Source: Minisyncoccota bacterium
GTDB taxonomy: Bacteria; Patescibacteriota; Minisyncoccia; Phycocordibacterales; UBA5272
Direction of reading: 5' to 3'
NCBI GenBank assembly: GCA_022843645.1
Contig: JALHNF010000002.1
Coordinates: forward strand, 9,384-30,364
Length of the DNA stretch: 20,981 nt
Part shown: piece after piece, positions 1 to 7,159 of the stretch
Layout of the letters: every line of letters starts with the position of its first letter
Position numbering within the stretch: position 1 is the first letter of the stretch
Made by a program: the position numbers and the translations under genes
Notes under the pieces: model-generated
The model's database searches: none
The model's input: the letters and a program-made list of their open reading frames with translations, nothing else
What the model was told of the DNA's origin: nothing

Positions 1-459
1 CCAAAGAAGTTTGAATTCTGAGCACTTGAAGCGCCTGAACCAGCGCTTGAACCAAGGAAGTTTGAGTTCAACGCATTCGATGCGTTCTGACCAGCGTTTT
101 GGCCAAAGAAGTTTGAATTCTGAGCACTTGAAGCGCCTGAACCAGCGCTTGAACCAAGGAAGTTTGAGTTCAACGCATTCGATGCGTTCTGACCAGCGTT
201 TTGGCCAAAGAAGTTTGAATTGTTGGCAAGCGAAGCGCCATTTCCTGCATCAAAGCCTAAGAAATTTGAGAAATTTGCATTTGTCGCGCCTGAACCAGCT
301 CTTCGTCCTAAGAAGTTTGAGTTTGAAGCGTCTGTTGCAAAATATCCAGCTTCATTCCCTAGGAAATTTGAGTAAAACGCATTTGCCGCTTCTTCTCCGG
401 CATTTGAGCCGAAATAGTTCACATAAAGATTCGATCCATTAAGCCCTGCGCTTGTACCA
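1..459 (-). repeat. 51-bp tandem coding repeat (17-residue unit) with a perfect 102-bp duplication
   Basis: Units are in strict 51-bp register, with boundaries at 1, 52, 103, 154, 205, 256, 307, 358 and 409. On the minus strand each encodes a variant of N-S-N-F-L-G-S-S-A-G-S-G-A-S-S-A-Q; the unit at 409 is degenerate. Bases 1-102 and 103-204 are identical, so two consecutive units were duplicated together very recently. The array continues off the left edge. The F-L/F-G...A-G...A...A spacing suggests a solenoid or trimeric fibre fold, but that is inference. Confidence 0.9.
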
Positions 460-2156
460 AACATAATACCTGTTCCGTCGTTTGTAATCCTCCCCGTCGT
501 CACATTCGCGGTCTTAAATATAAGATCCTGAGCATCTATAGTACCAAGGAAGTTCACATTTGGATTAGTACCACTATTTCCCGTGAGGGACCACCCTGAT
601 CCTCCTCCACCCCCACCTCCGCCACTAATACACACACCATTAATGGCAAAGCAACCGGCGCTTCCCAGAATATTAATACCTCCATCAAAGGTTGATGTGG
701 CTTGGGATCGTAAGTATATGGACGAAGTTCCTATTTGCAAGTGCCCTTGCACATTCATACTTCCAGTAAATGTAGATGTGGCGGTACTTGACGCAAAGAT
801 ATCTCCGATAATAGAAAGTGTGCGCGTTGGACTACTCGTACCAATACCAAGTCTGCCGTTTGTATTGTCCCAGACAAATGTTGATGTTGCACCGAAGGTG
901 CCCGCGTTGTTGTATTGAATTTGGGTGTTTGCTCCAGCAGGAGACGTTGTTGCAACCGATGACCATGATAAAAGCCCAGCACCACTATTAGTGAGAACTG
1001 TACCTGTTGCGCCACGAGTTACAGGAAACGTGTACGATGAACCAGAGGCTGTATCAAAATTAAATGTGATAGCATTTCTACCAAAAAAAGAGGATGATGC
1101 CAGATTTACAATTGCACGATTTGTAGATGACGCACTATCACTTGACTCAAGTGAAAGCAAAGTCGGTTGAACAGAGACCCGGGTATTGTTGTTGGTTTCT
1201 TTTGATTCTACAACAAATCTTCCTTTTTCAAGAGCAAAAGAAGTTGAAGTCGCATTTGAGTCAAGATCACTTACTAAGCCTCCAATGTATGGACTAGACG
1301 GTTGGGACGCTTGGTGTCCGATACCAAGAAGTGCGACAGGGTAATTCGACACAGGGGCACCCAGAAAAGTCGTTGTTGCTATAATTCCAGAAAAAGAATT
1401 CATGGAGAACCCAGAGAGAGAGTGCGTACTCGGGAAAACAACATTGGCAAGATTTGACGTTGAAAGCATTCGTATCGTTGAGGTAGAAACCGTATTTGAA
1501 ACATTTCTTGTGAAATCAAAATCGAAGTTACCTTGATTAATGTTTGTATGCTGCGTCATTGCTCCGCCAAAGGCTATCGTCGTTGAGGTTGATGTTGTGG
1601 CTACGGTGATCAAGTTTTCACCCACGATAGTTGAAGATGTGGCAACTGTATATATAACAGTTGTTGTACCTGCGGGACCTGGGGGTCCAGTGGGGCCTGG
1701 TATACCGCTTGTGCTTGGTACATTATATGCACCCAAACCATTCCAGAAGGGTTGAGGTATCCCAGAAAACGCCTGCAGGTTATCTGTAGAAACTTTTTCT
1801 TTCCAAACAGTTTCGCCTTGATCTCCTTTCGGTCCCTGTGGCCCTTGCGGTCCAGGAATACCGATAAATTGAGGTTGTATAACTCTTTCAACAACGGTTT
1901 CAAAGGATAATACTGGAGTATCTGATAACAAGCTCAATTCATCTTGAATCATCATCTCAACATCTGCAAGAGAAACTTCTTGTCCAAAACAGTCTGTTGA
2001 TGTATTTCCTAAAATAAAACTCGTTGAACAAAAAAAACGTAAAGCAAAAGAATCAAAAGAAGAAAGTCTTTCCGTCGTTATAAACGAAAACGCATGTACA
2101 AAAAAGGGGAAGAACAGTATAAAGAACAGTGTACGAAATGGTCTCGAATTTACCAT
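1..2156 (-). CDS. Large secreted collagen-like, repeat-rich surface protein (3' part beyond the window)
   Basis: The reading frame is open from ATG at 2156 to the window edge, giving 718 residues with the C-terminus missing. Residues 1-22 look like a signal peptide with a long aromatic/aliphatic core ending in V-H-A. Two short Gly-X-Y runs follow (G-I-P-G-P-Q-G-P-Q-G-P-K-G-D and G-I-P-G-P-T-G-P-P-G-P-A-G), then long Thr/Ser-rich segments, a G-I-G-T-S-S-P motif, a C-F-A-I-N-G-V-C segment, an eight-glycine run, and finally 17-residue repeats. This architecture resembles the giant fibre-like surface or tail-spike-like proteins of Parcubacteria, so an extracellular adhesin or fibre role is inferred. 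A candidate promoter ends 6 nt before the ATG, suggesting a leaderless mRNA. The missing C-terminus could hold an S74-type chaperone domain or an anchor, which cannot be seen here. Confidence 0.85.
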   Translation of the reverse strand, partial: MVNSRPFRTLFFILFFPFFVHAFSFITTERLSSFDSFALRFFCSTSFILGNTSTDCFGQEVSLADVEMMIQDELSLLSDTPVLSFETVVERVIQPQFIGIPGPQGPQGPKGDQGETVWKEKVSTDNLQAFSGIPQPFWNGLGAYNVPSTSGIPGPTGPPGPAGTTTVIYTVATSSTIVGENLITVATTSTSTTIAFGGAMTQHTNINQGNFDFDFTRNVSNTVSTSTIRMLSTSNLANVVFPSTHSLSGFSMNSFSGIIATTTFLGAPVSNYPVALLGIGHQASQPSSPYIGGLVSDLDSNATSTSFALEKGRFVVESKETNNNTRVSVQPTLLSLESSDSASSTNRAIVNLASSSFFGRNAITFNFDTASGSSYTFPVTRGATGTVLTNSGAGLLSWSSVATTSPAGANTQIQYNNAGTFGATSTFVWDNTNGRLGIGTSSPTRTLSIIGDIFASSTATSTFTGSMNVQGHLQIGTSSIYLRSQATSTFDGGINILGSAGCFAINGVCISGGGGGGGGSGWSLTGNSGTNPNVNFLGTIDAQDLIFKTANVTTGRITNDGTGIMFGTSAGLNGSNLYVNYFGSNAGEEAANAFYSNFLGNEAGYFATDASNSNFLGRRAGSGATNANFSNFLGFDAGNGASLANNSNFFGQNAGQNASNALNSNFLGSSAGSGASSAQNSNFFGQNAGQNASNALNSNFLGSSAGSGASSAQNSNFF

Positions 2157-2162
2157 TTTCCT

Positions 2163-2192
2163 ATTGTACACTAAGCACCAGGTAAAGGACAA
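2163..2192 (-). promoter_or_regulatory. Candidate promoter of the surface-protein gene
   Basis: On the minus strand a -35-like TTGTCC (2187-2192) is followed after 18 bp by TACAAT (2163-2168). The -10 ends 6 nt before the ATG at 2156, so transcription would start at or next to the start codon. The AGGAAA between them could be a Shine-Dalgarno only if the start site lay further upstream. Confidence 0.5.
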
Positions 2193-2212
2193 GATTGAAC
2201 ATATGTCCTTTA
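2183..2212. repeat. Inverted repeat upstream of the surface-protein gene
   Basis: TAAAGGACA (2183-2191) pairs perfectly with TGTCCTTTA (2204-2212) around a 12-nt spacer. It overlaps the candidate -35 of the surface-protein promoter and lies downstream of the M50 gene. It lacks a clear T-tract, so it is either an operator-like site or a weak terminator for the upstream gene. Confidence 0.4.
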
Positions 2213-2259
2213 AGATTCCTCATTCTGACCCTCTTATATGTAGAGTCTACTTTTACTTT

Positions 2260-2865
2260 TTATAAAATATGCGCCACAATAAAAGACACAATAGAAGCGA
2301 TGAAGGGTGAGAGATTAAAGGCAATCAACAAAGATATAAAAATCCAAAAAGGTTGCTCAAAAATCATGAAATGCCTTCTTGCAACACCGAGACTATGAAA
2401 AAGACTTGTTATAATCCTCAATCCGTCAAACGGTGGAAATGGTAATAAATTAAAGACAAAAAGCCCGATGTTAATATATACAATTGCGGTGATAAGCTCA
2501 AAAGCTTCTTGAGAGGGCGTTAATATCCCTATGCTTAACGCAAATGCAATACAGAGTGCAATCAAAAGGTTAGTTAAGACACCTGCAGAAGCCACAAAAA
2601 GCTCTGCAAACCTTCCTTGAAGCAGATACGGATTGTATGGAACAGGCTTTGCCCACCCGGCAACACCGCTCGAAGCAAAGAAAAACACAATGGGAACAAT
2701 CAAGGAACCAACAAAATCAAGGTGTTTTACCGGGTTAAGCGTCAGTCTGCCAGAAATCTTTGCTGTCGGGTCACCACAAAGGAGAGCTGCGTAACCATGG
2801 GCAATCTCATGTAAAACAATTGAAAAAATGAGGACAACAATCGAAAATATTTGAATGAGTTCCAT
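2260..2865 (-). CDS. M50-family site-2-type zinc membrane protease
   Basis: 201 residues, mostly hydrophobic with several membrane segments. The zinc-binding H-E-I-A-H (19-23) sits in the first segment. A second conserved block N-L-L-P-F-P-P-F-D-G (139-148) supplies the third metal ligand, matching the family N-x-x-P-x-P-x-x-D-G motif. A-G-V-L-T-N (94-99) fits the conserved segment between them. Such proteases cut membrane-spanning substrates, for example anti-sigma factors or signal peptide remnants. Compact versions without a PDZ domain, like this one, are common in bacteria. The start is fixed by a well-placed promoter only 9 nt upstream. The nearby sigma/anti-sigma-like pair offers a conceivable substrate, but that link is speculation. 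No specific gene symbol is assigned because several paralogous subgroups exist. Confidence 0.88.
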   Translation of the reverse strand: MELIQIFSIVVLIFSIVLHEIAHGYAALLCGDPTAKISGRLTLNPVKHLDFVGSLIVPIVFFFASSGVAGWAKPVPYNPYLLQGRFAELFVASAGVLTNLLIALCIAFALSIGILTPSQEAFELITAIVYINIGLFVFNLLPFPPFDGLRIITSLFHSLGVARRHFMIFEQPFWIFISLLIAFNLSPFIASIVSFIVAHIL

Positions 2866-2874
2866 GAAACGATG

Positions 2875-2918
2875 TTTTTACGACTTTTCTTGCAATCGGT
2901 CAAACTCTATGGTAGCAT
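2875..2918. promoter_or_regulatory. Overlapping divergent promoters of the M50 protease gene and rpmB
   Basis: Minus strand, toward the protease: TTGACC (2898-2903), 17 bp, TAAAAA (2875-2880), then 9 nt to the ATG. Plus strand, toward rpmB: TTGCAA (2890-2895), 17 bp, TAGCAT (2913-2918) with an extended TGn (2910-2912). The two -35 regions lie within each other's spacers, so polymerase binding in the two directions should be mutually exclusive. Confidence 0.5.
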
Positions 2919-2936
2919 GGGTGAATTCAAAAAACT

Positions 2937-3140
2937 ATGGCAAGCACATGTATTCTTTGCGGAAAAGGCACACAGGTGGCGGGAGGCTACTCAAACCGTG
3001 TTCGTGCAACCAAATTTACTCCAACCGGGGCAAAACGCCGCTATCCCAACCTCCAGTGGGCTCAAGTACCCGGCGGATCTCGTATCAAAGTCTGTACTCG
3101 TTGTATCAAGGCTAAAAAACATTTAGAGCTTGCCGCATAG
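2937..3140 (+). CDS. rpmB: 50S ribosomal protein L28
   Basis: 67 residues, within the usual size for L28. The N-terminus M-A-S-T-C-I-L-C-G-K-G matches the L28 pattern for zinc-binding versions. A first C-x-x-C (5-8) pairs with a later C-T-R-C (53-56), giving a four-cysteine zinc-ribbon type. The middle has the S-N-R-V-R-A-T-K-F segment (L28 typically S-x-x-x-x-x-T-x-R-x-x-x-x-N-L-Q) and Y-P-N-L-Q (36-40). It binds 23S rRNA in the large subunit. It stands alone here between a divergent protease and a downstream sigma factor gene, with its own extended -10 promoter. Retention of the cysteines implies zinc dependence rather than the Cys-lacking variant. Confidence 0.95.
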   Translation: MASTCILCGKGTQVAGGYSNRVRATKFTPTGAKRRYPNLQWAQVPGGSRIKVCTRCIKAKKHLELAA

Positions 3141-3146
3141 GCTTTT

Positions 3147-3178
3147 TTGTCACAACACGGTATACTAACCGTTATACT
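3147..3178 (+). promoter_or_regulatory. Candidate promoter region of the sigma-factor operon
   Basis: Two TATACT hexamers occur 12 bp apart (3161-3166 and 3173-3178). TTGTCA (3147-3152) is the only -35-like element, and its spacing to either is not ideal (8 or 20 bp). The first TATACT would place the transcript start a few nt before the GTG at 3181. The duplicated hexamer may be two alternative starts. Weak support. Confidence 0.3.
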
Positions 3179-3180
3179 CT

Positions 3181-3759
3181 GTGACGGGAGAAAATATACA
3201 AAAGAATAATTATCTTTGGGATTTGCTTTCACAAGCGAAATCTGGTGATTCTCTTGCATTTAATGAGTTTTTCACCGAACTCTATACTCCTGTTTACAGA
3301 TATTTGCTCATTAGACTAAAACACAGAGAGACAGCAGAAGACTGCGCCCAAGCAACATTTTCAAAAGTTTTTCGTAATATTCACAATATTGAAAAAACGT
3401 CATCAACCCCACTTCAATACCTTTTCACAGTCGCAAGAAACACACTAATTGACGAAAAACGTAAAAAACAAGCAGAAAACCTCTCTGAAGAATCTTGGGG
3501 AAGCATCATGTCCCAAGAAAATACGCTCACGTCTGCTGAAAACACTACGTTGTATAGTGTTATATTAGAAACAATTGATTCACTTGCCGAGGAAGAAAAA
3601 GAAATCCTTACCCTTCGGTTATTGGAATCAAAATCACATAGTGAAATAGCAGAAAGCCTTAAAAAATCTGATGTTTCAACACGAAAAGCATTTTCACGAG
3701 CGCTCGAAAAACTAAGAATTGCCTTAAAAAACAAAGGCATAGACTATGAAACACACTGA
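3181..3759 (+). CDS. ECF-type RNA polymerase sigma-70 family sigma factor
   Basis: 192 residues, a normal ECF size. Region 2 spans about residues 25-95: T-A-E-D-C-A-Q-A-T-F-S-K-V-F (51-64) matches the core-binding helix and L-F-T-V-A-R-N-T-L-I-D (81-91) the -10 recognition helix. Region 4 spans about 130-182: S-L-A-E-E-E-K-E-I-L-T-L-R (134-146), a helix-turn-helix S-H-S-E-I-A-E-S-L (152-160) and A-L-E-K-L-R (174-179). There is no region 1.1 or 3. It would direct polymerase to a small regulon. The start is GTG at 3181 with no obvious Shine-Dalgarno; no better start exists before region 2. The next gene begins inside its last codons, so the two are translationally coupled, as for sigma/anti-sigma pairs. 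The target promoters are unknown. Confidence 0.9.
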   Translation: MTGENIQKNNYLWDLLSQAKSGDSLAFNEFFTELYTPVYRYLLIRLKHRETAEDCAQATFSKVFRNIHNIEKTSSTPLQYLFTVARNTLIDEKRKKQAENLSEESWGSIMSQENTLTSAENTTLYSVILETIDSLAEEEKEILTLRLLESKSHSEIAESLKKSDVSTRKAFSRALEKLRIALKNKGIDYETH

Positions 3760-4192
3760 AAAATACACACATACCGAACAACAAAAAGATGACAGATTGG
3801 CTCATCTTGTTTTTTCTGCACTTCAAAACATTGAGCCGTCATATTCAAATACTCATGCTTGGTATAGCGTCTCAAAGAAAAAGAAAGAGGTATCGACTAT
3901 TTCACGCCTCAGCCTACCTATCTTTGGCAGTATGTTTGCGGCAACATTCGCTTTTGTAATGATCATAAGCATTCAACCAGAAGGAGAGACATCTGAAATA
4001 GCAATGGTCTCAGAAACAGCGCCTACTACACTTGCATCAAAAAGTATGTCTGTAGACGTAAACCAGGGATCGCAAGCCCCTGTTCTTGCAAAAATTGATG
4101 CTCAAACAAAAATAACTTCCCGCGCACAAGCAGATGAAGGGTTTACTGAGTCTTTGGCTGTCGACACATCTCTTGAATATTTATTTGAATAA
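3746..4192 (+). CDS. Single-pass membrane protein, candidate anti-sigma factor
   Basis: 148 residues starting with ATG inside the end of the sigma gene (14-bp overlap). Layout: a charged N-terminal stretch (1-50) containing a short amphipathic helix around 15-30 and ending in K-K-K-K (44-47), one membrane segment (about 53-76), then a 70-residue Thr/Ser/Ala-rich outer part. Lys before the helix and acidic residues after it fit an N-in, C-out orientation. This is the topology of membrane anti-sigma factors, and the coupling to the sigma gene supports it. However, there is no zinc-binding H-x-x-x-C-x-x-C motif, and I recognise no family from sequence. The function is inferred from topology and position only; it could instead be an unrelated membrane subunit of the same envelope response. 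Confidence 0.75.
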   Translation: MKHTEKYTHTEQQKDDRLAHLVFSALQNIEPSYSNTHAWYSVSKKKKEVSTISRLSLPIFGSMFAATFAFVMIISIQPEGETSEIAMVSETAPTTLASKSMSVDVNQGSQAPVLAKIDAQTKITSRAQADEGFTESLAVDTSLEYLFE

Positions 4193-4195
4193 GCT

Positions 4196-4930
4196 ATGAA
4201 ATACTTCTTTTTTGTCACACTCTCAGTCCTTTCTGTAATTGTTTTTCCCACAGCCTCATATGGGCTTGTGTGTGCAACCCTAGAACAAGACAAAGCGCAA
4301 CAGCTCAAACGTCTTGAAGTAGCAAAAGACAAAATCTTTACCCAAGATGAGACAACATCTGCTTTAATCTCTCAGAAAAAAATGGATAAAATTGAGTCCA
4401 TACATAAAAAAACATCTGCTCGTATAGAAGAGCTCAACGAGATTTTAAGAGAACTGCAAAAAATAGAGAATCCTTCTTTGCCTCTTATAAAAACAACTGC
4501 AATACTTGAGACGGCAATCAAAAACTATAGTAGCTCAACGATACACTCTCTTAACGTGTTTGATGCTCAGGTTGACACTATTTTACTTGATAAGACAAAA
4601 CACATTCGCACCGTTGTGTTTCAATATGAAAACGGAGTTGCGCAATTGTATGAAAATAGTACTTTATCTTGCAGGAAGAACTCTCTCAATGAGGTGAAAA
4701 CGTTCAGTGAAGACCTCAAGCTTTTACAAAAACGAGTGACTGATGCAGAAAAGCATTCAAAACGAATTCTACAGGGAATTGATGCTGCATATGCAAAACT
4801 TGCATTAGAACTTGACCAGAGTGATGCTGTTCTCAGTGAGACTTTAAAAACTATTCAAAAGTCTATTCTTGAAAACTCTTTACTTGAAATTCAACCGCTA
4901 TCTCTTGTCCGTCTGTGGAAAATGTTATAG
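4196..4930 (+). CDS. Secreted coiled-coil protein of unknown function
   Basis: 244 residues, starting 3 nt after the previous stop, so in the same operon. Residues 1-23 form a signal peptide ending near T-A-S-Y-G. The cysteine at residue 26 is preceded by G-L-V, which is not a lipobox, so a soluble periplasmic or exported protein is more likely than a lipoprotein. The rest is almost wholly helical and charged, with heptad-like patterns around 30-95 and 160-230 (E-E-L-N-E-I-L-R-E-L, for example). There are just two cysteines in the mature part, which might form a disulfide. The C-terminal 68 bp overlap the convergent MBL gene. Being the third gene after a sigma factor and candidate anti-sigma, it may be an envelope sensor or effector, but no function can be assigned. 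Confidence 0.8.
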   Translation: MKYFFFVTLSVLSVIVFPTASYGLVCATLEQDKAQQLKRLEVAKDKIFTQDETTSALISQKKMDKIESIHKKTSARIEELNEILRELQKIENPSLPLIKTTAILETAIKNYSSSTIHSLNVFDAQVDTILLDKTKHIRTVVFQYENGVAQLYENSTLSCRKNSLNEVKTFSEDLKLLQKRVTDAEKHSKRILQGIDAAYAKLALELDQSDAVLSETLKTIQKSILENSLLEIQPLSLVRLWKML

Positions 4931-5747
4931 ACCCTTTGTCTTGAGTTGAGAAAATATTCTGTGTATACTTTTTGACACGTTCTACTACTTCTTGATGCGG
5001 GTGGCCATAGGAGTTATTTCTTCCAGCACTTACTATCGCATACTCAGGCTTTGTGTATTGCAAAAAAAGCTCATGTGTTGAGGTGTTTGACCCATGATGT
5101 CCAAGCTTGAGCACGGTGGTTTGTAGTTGCTCAGCATCAACACCAACAAGCTCCAACTCTCCCCCAATCGAAGCGTCTCCCGTTAAAAGGAAGCGGTGCT
5201 CTCCGTATGTAACAAGAGCGATGATAGACGACTCGTTTGGATCTGCATGTTGTACATTAGTGTACGGATAGAGCACTGTCACCGCGAGACCTGCGCCAAG
5301 ATTAAATACGTCCCCTCGACTAGCATATGTTTTTTGTATATTTTTTTCTGCAAGTAATGCGTGTATTGTTTCATCAGCGTCAGTCTCTGATTGCGACCCC
5401 GGTTCAACAAACAGATCTGTGTCAAACCGTTTCAACACAAACAAAAAGCCACCTATGTGATCTAGATCTGGATGTGTTGCAAGCATGATATCAATATGTC
5501 GATCAAAAAGAGGAAGTACGCGATGCAGGCCCTCTACAACAGATTTGTCTTTACCTGCATCAATAAGCATTTGTGTTCCACTTGGGCTTTGAATGAAAAT
5601 AGCGTCCCCTTGACCCACATCAAGAAAAACAACTTTCGCCTCTTTTGGAATAGACGCAGCATGTATGCTGTATACCGAAAAAGCTAATATAAAGAGAAAC
5701 ACTCCGAGTGTTATAATTTTTGTTTTCTTTGTTGTGTGATAACCCAC
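4863..5747 (-). CDS. ComEC-type metallo-beta-lactamase domain protein (secreted or membrane-anchored)
   Basis: 294 residues. An N-terminal hydrophobic segment (about 10-31, ending I-H-A-A-S) acts as signal peptide or anchor. The MBL fold follows: F-L-D-V-G-Q-G-D-A (41-49), the metal motif T-H-P-D-L-D-H-I-G-G (91-100), L-T-G-D-A-S (188-193), G-H-H-G-S (216-220) and G-H-P-H (248-251). These are the hallmarks of the MBL domain normally fused to the C-terminus of ComEC, thought to act as a nuclease on incoming DNA. Here it is a separate gene starting 37 bp inside the end of the ComEC gene, so the pair is translationally coupled. The signal sequence puts it outside the membrane, where ComEC's own domain would be. 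Its 3' end overlaps the convergent secreted-protein gene by 68 bp. Confidence 0.88.
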   Translation of the reverse strand: MGYHTTKKTKIITLGVFLFILAFSVYSIHAASIPKEAKVVFLDVGQGDAIFIQSPSGTQMLIDAGKDKSVVEGLHRVLPLFDRHIDIMLATHPDLDHIGGFLFVLKRFDTDLFVEPGSQSETDADETIHALLAEKNIQKTYASRGDVFNLGAGLAVTVLYPYTNVQHADPNESSIIALVTYGEHRFLLTGDASIGGELELVGVDAEQLQTTVLKLGHHGSNTSTHELFLQYTKPEYAIVSAGRNNSYGHPHQEVVERVKKYTQNIFSTQDKGSITFSTDGQEIAVEFQVKSFQE

Positions 5748-7159
5748 ATTAAAATCATAGCGTACATACCAAGAAGTGAGAACAGGTCCGTCGGTATAAG
5801 AAGTGGCGATGTCACCGATGCAAAAAATTCAACAATAAAAAATACGTATGAGGAAAGAACGTGCGCAATAGCGCCAGATAATTCCCCAACTATCCCTACA
5901 ATAGAAACAAGGAGTGTTGTAAGCCCAAATACCATAAGAATCGGAATCATGGGTAGAACCAGAATGTTTACCACAAAAGATATCCATGAAAGTGTGCCAA
6001 AATAAAAAAGTACGAGTGGAATCACTGCGATCTGAGCCGCGGTAGTTTCTTTTATGATCGTTTTTAAAAACGATGGTACGCGGCGCGGAAGAAAAATATG
6101 AGGAGCGAGATACACAAGACCATAGGTTGCTGCAACACTTAACTGAAATGAAACATCATGCAAAAGATACGCTGGGTCAACCAATATCATAAGAAGCACA
6201 ACGAGTGATAAAAAGTATCCTGTATTCTGCTGTCTACCAAGCAGCTCAGCAAGTGTGATGGTGAAAAGAAGGATACCGGCTCGTATTGCTGGCGCCTCAG
6301 CACCAGAGACAATGATAAGCATAACGACTGCGGCCATTGCAACAGCGTGTTGTATAAGAAGAGGGGCACGCCGGGTAAGGCCACGAAGCAATGCGTACAA
6401 AATAGCAAGGTTATACCCAGAGAGAACAATGATGTGCGTCAGCCCAACCGATGTAAACATGTCGTACCATTCTTTTGAAATACCTTGTTTGTCACCAATC
6501 AAGAGTCCGCTCATGAGGCCAGATGTTGGTTCTCGCATAAATACCTGTATGGTATTTTGTATCCATGAACGGATATCGCTCACCAGCGTCATAAACGTAT
6601 TTCCCATTCCATGATTACGCACCTCTATTTCAGGAAAAACTATTTCATATAAGATACCTTCTCGTTGTAGTTTTTCTATCAAGTAATCTGGTGTTTTTCT
6701 GTTTAATGTGATCGGTTGTAAAACACCCGAAACAAGAAGCACGTCTCCGTACACAAATTGCGTGTACAGATCAGTTGTGACACGTATCTGAGACGCGTTC
6801 ATGCTGGTAGTGTGACCATCGTGGAAGGCTGCCCCAAACGATATGCTTCCCTTGTGAGTTTCAGGAATAGAAGTGACTACAAGAGTTGTGGTTGTAGAGA
6901 CAGGGCTTACATAAAGCGGAATAGCCGAGGGAGAAGCGATCTCGGTTCGAATAATGCCAACTGTGCAAAATAATAAAAAAATAAATACGCACCGGACAAA
7001 CAATGTTTGTGCATATGAAACAAATCTATATAGGAGCGCAGATGCTAGCACAAGTAGACTACAGAACGCAATCGAAGTAGATGAAGAAAAAGTGTCGTAC
7101 TCGCTCCATATAACTCCTATCAGAAACCCAGCAAACAGAGAAAGAAAAGGTGGTTTCAC
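5711..7159 (-). CDS. comEC: ComEC/Rec2-family competence DNA-uptake channel, without MBL domain
   Basis: 482 residues, against about 700-770 for full ComEC, because the MBL domain is encoded by the next gene. Hydrophobic helices occupy 1-75. A soluble OB-like region follows (about 90-185), including L-Y-T-Q-F-V-Y-G-D-V-L-L-V-S-G. The Competence domain runs from about 213 to 475 and contains S-G-L-L-I-G-D-K-Q-G-I (217-227), then F-T-S-V-G-L-T-H-I-I-V-L-S-G-Y-N (235-250), its characteristic signature. It forms the inner-membrane channel that passes single-stranded DNA into the cytoplasm. The start is GTG at 7159, overlapping the RNase H stop (GTGA), so it is the second gene of the unit. Other uptake genes (comEA, pilus genes) are not in the window. 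Confidence 0.9.
   Translation of the reverse strand: MKPPFLSLFAGFLIGVIWSEYDTFSSSTSIAFCSLLVLASALLYRFVSYAQTLFVRCVFIFLLFCTVGIIRTEIASPSAIPLYVSPVSTTTTLVVTSIPETHKGSISFGAAFHDGHTTSMNASQIRVTTDLYTQFVYGDVLLVSGVLQPITLNRKTPDYLIEKLQREGILYEIVFPEIEVRNHGMGNTFMTLVSDIRSWIQNTIQVFMREPTSGLMSGLLIGDKQGISKEWYDMFTSVGLTHIIVLSGYNLAILYALLRGLTRRAPLLIQHAVAMAAVVMLIIVSGAEAPAIRAGILLFTITLAELLGRQQNTGYFLSLVVLLMILVDPAYLLHDVSFQLSVAATYGLVYLAPHIFLPRRVPSFLKTIIKETTAAQIAVIPLVLFYFGTLSWISFVVNILVLPMIPILMVFGLTTLLVSIVGIVGELSGAIAHVLSSYVFFIVEFFASVTSPLLIPTDLFSLLGMYAMILMWVITQQRKQKL

Noticed and set aside
1..204. Tandem 102-bp repeat considered as a CRISPR array
   Set aside because: There are no spacers: the whole period is repeated and is in frame with a long coding sequence.
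11..442. Plus-strand open frame of 143 codons rich in Leu, Arg and Asn
   Set aside because: It is the antisense of the 51-bp repeats; the minus strand encodes the continuous signal-peptide-bearing protein.
583..918. Plus-strand frame with a proline run
   Set aside because: The proline run is the antisense of the polyglycine stretch of the surface protein; there is no start signal or family resemblance.
4261..4275. Lipoprotein signal in the secreted coiled-coil protein
   Set aside because: The residues before the cysteine are G-L-V; a lipobox needs Gly, Ala or Ser directly before it.
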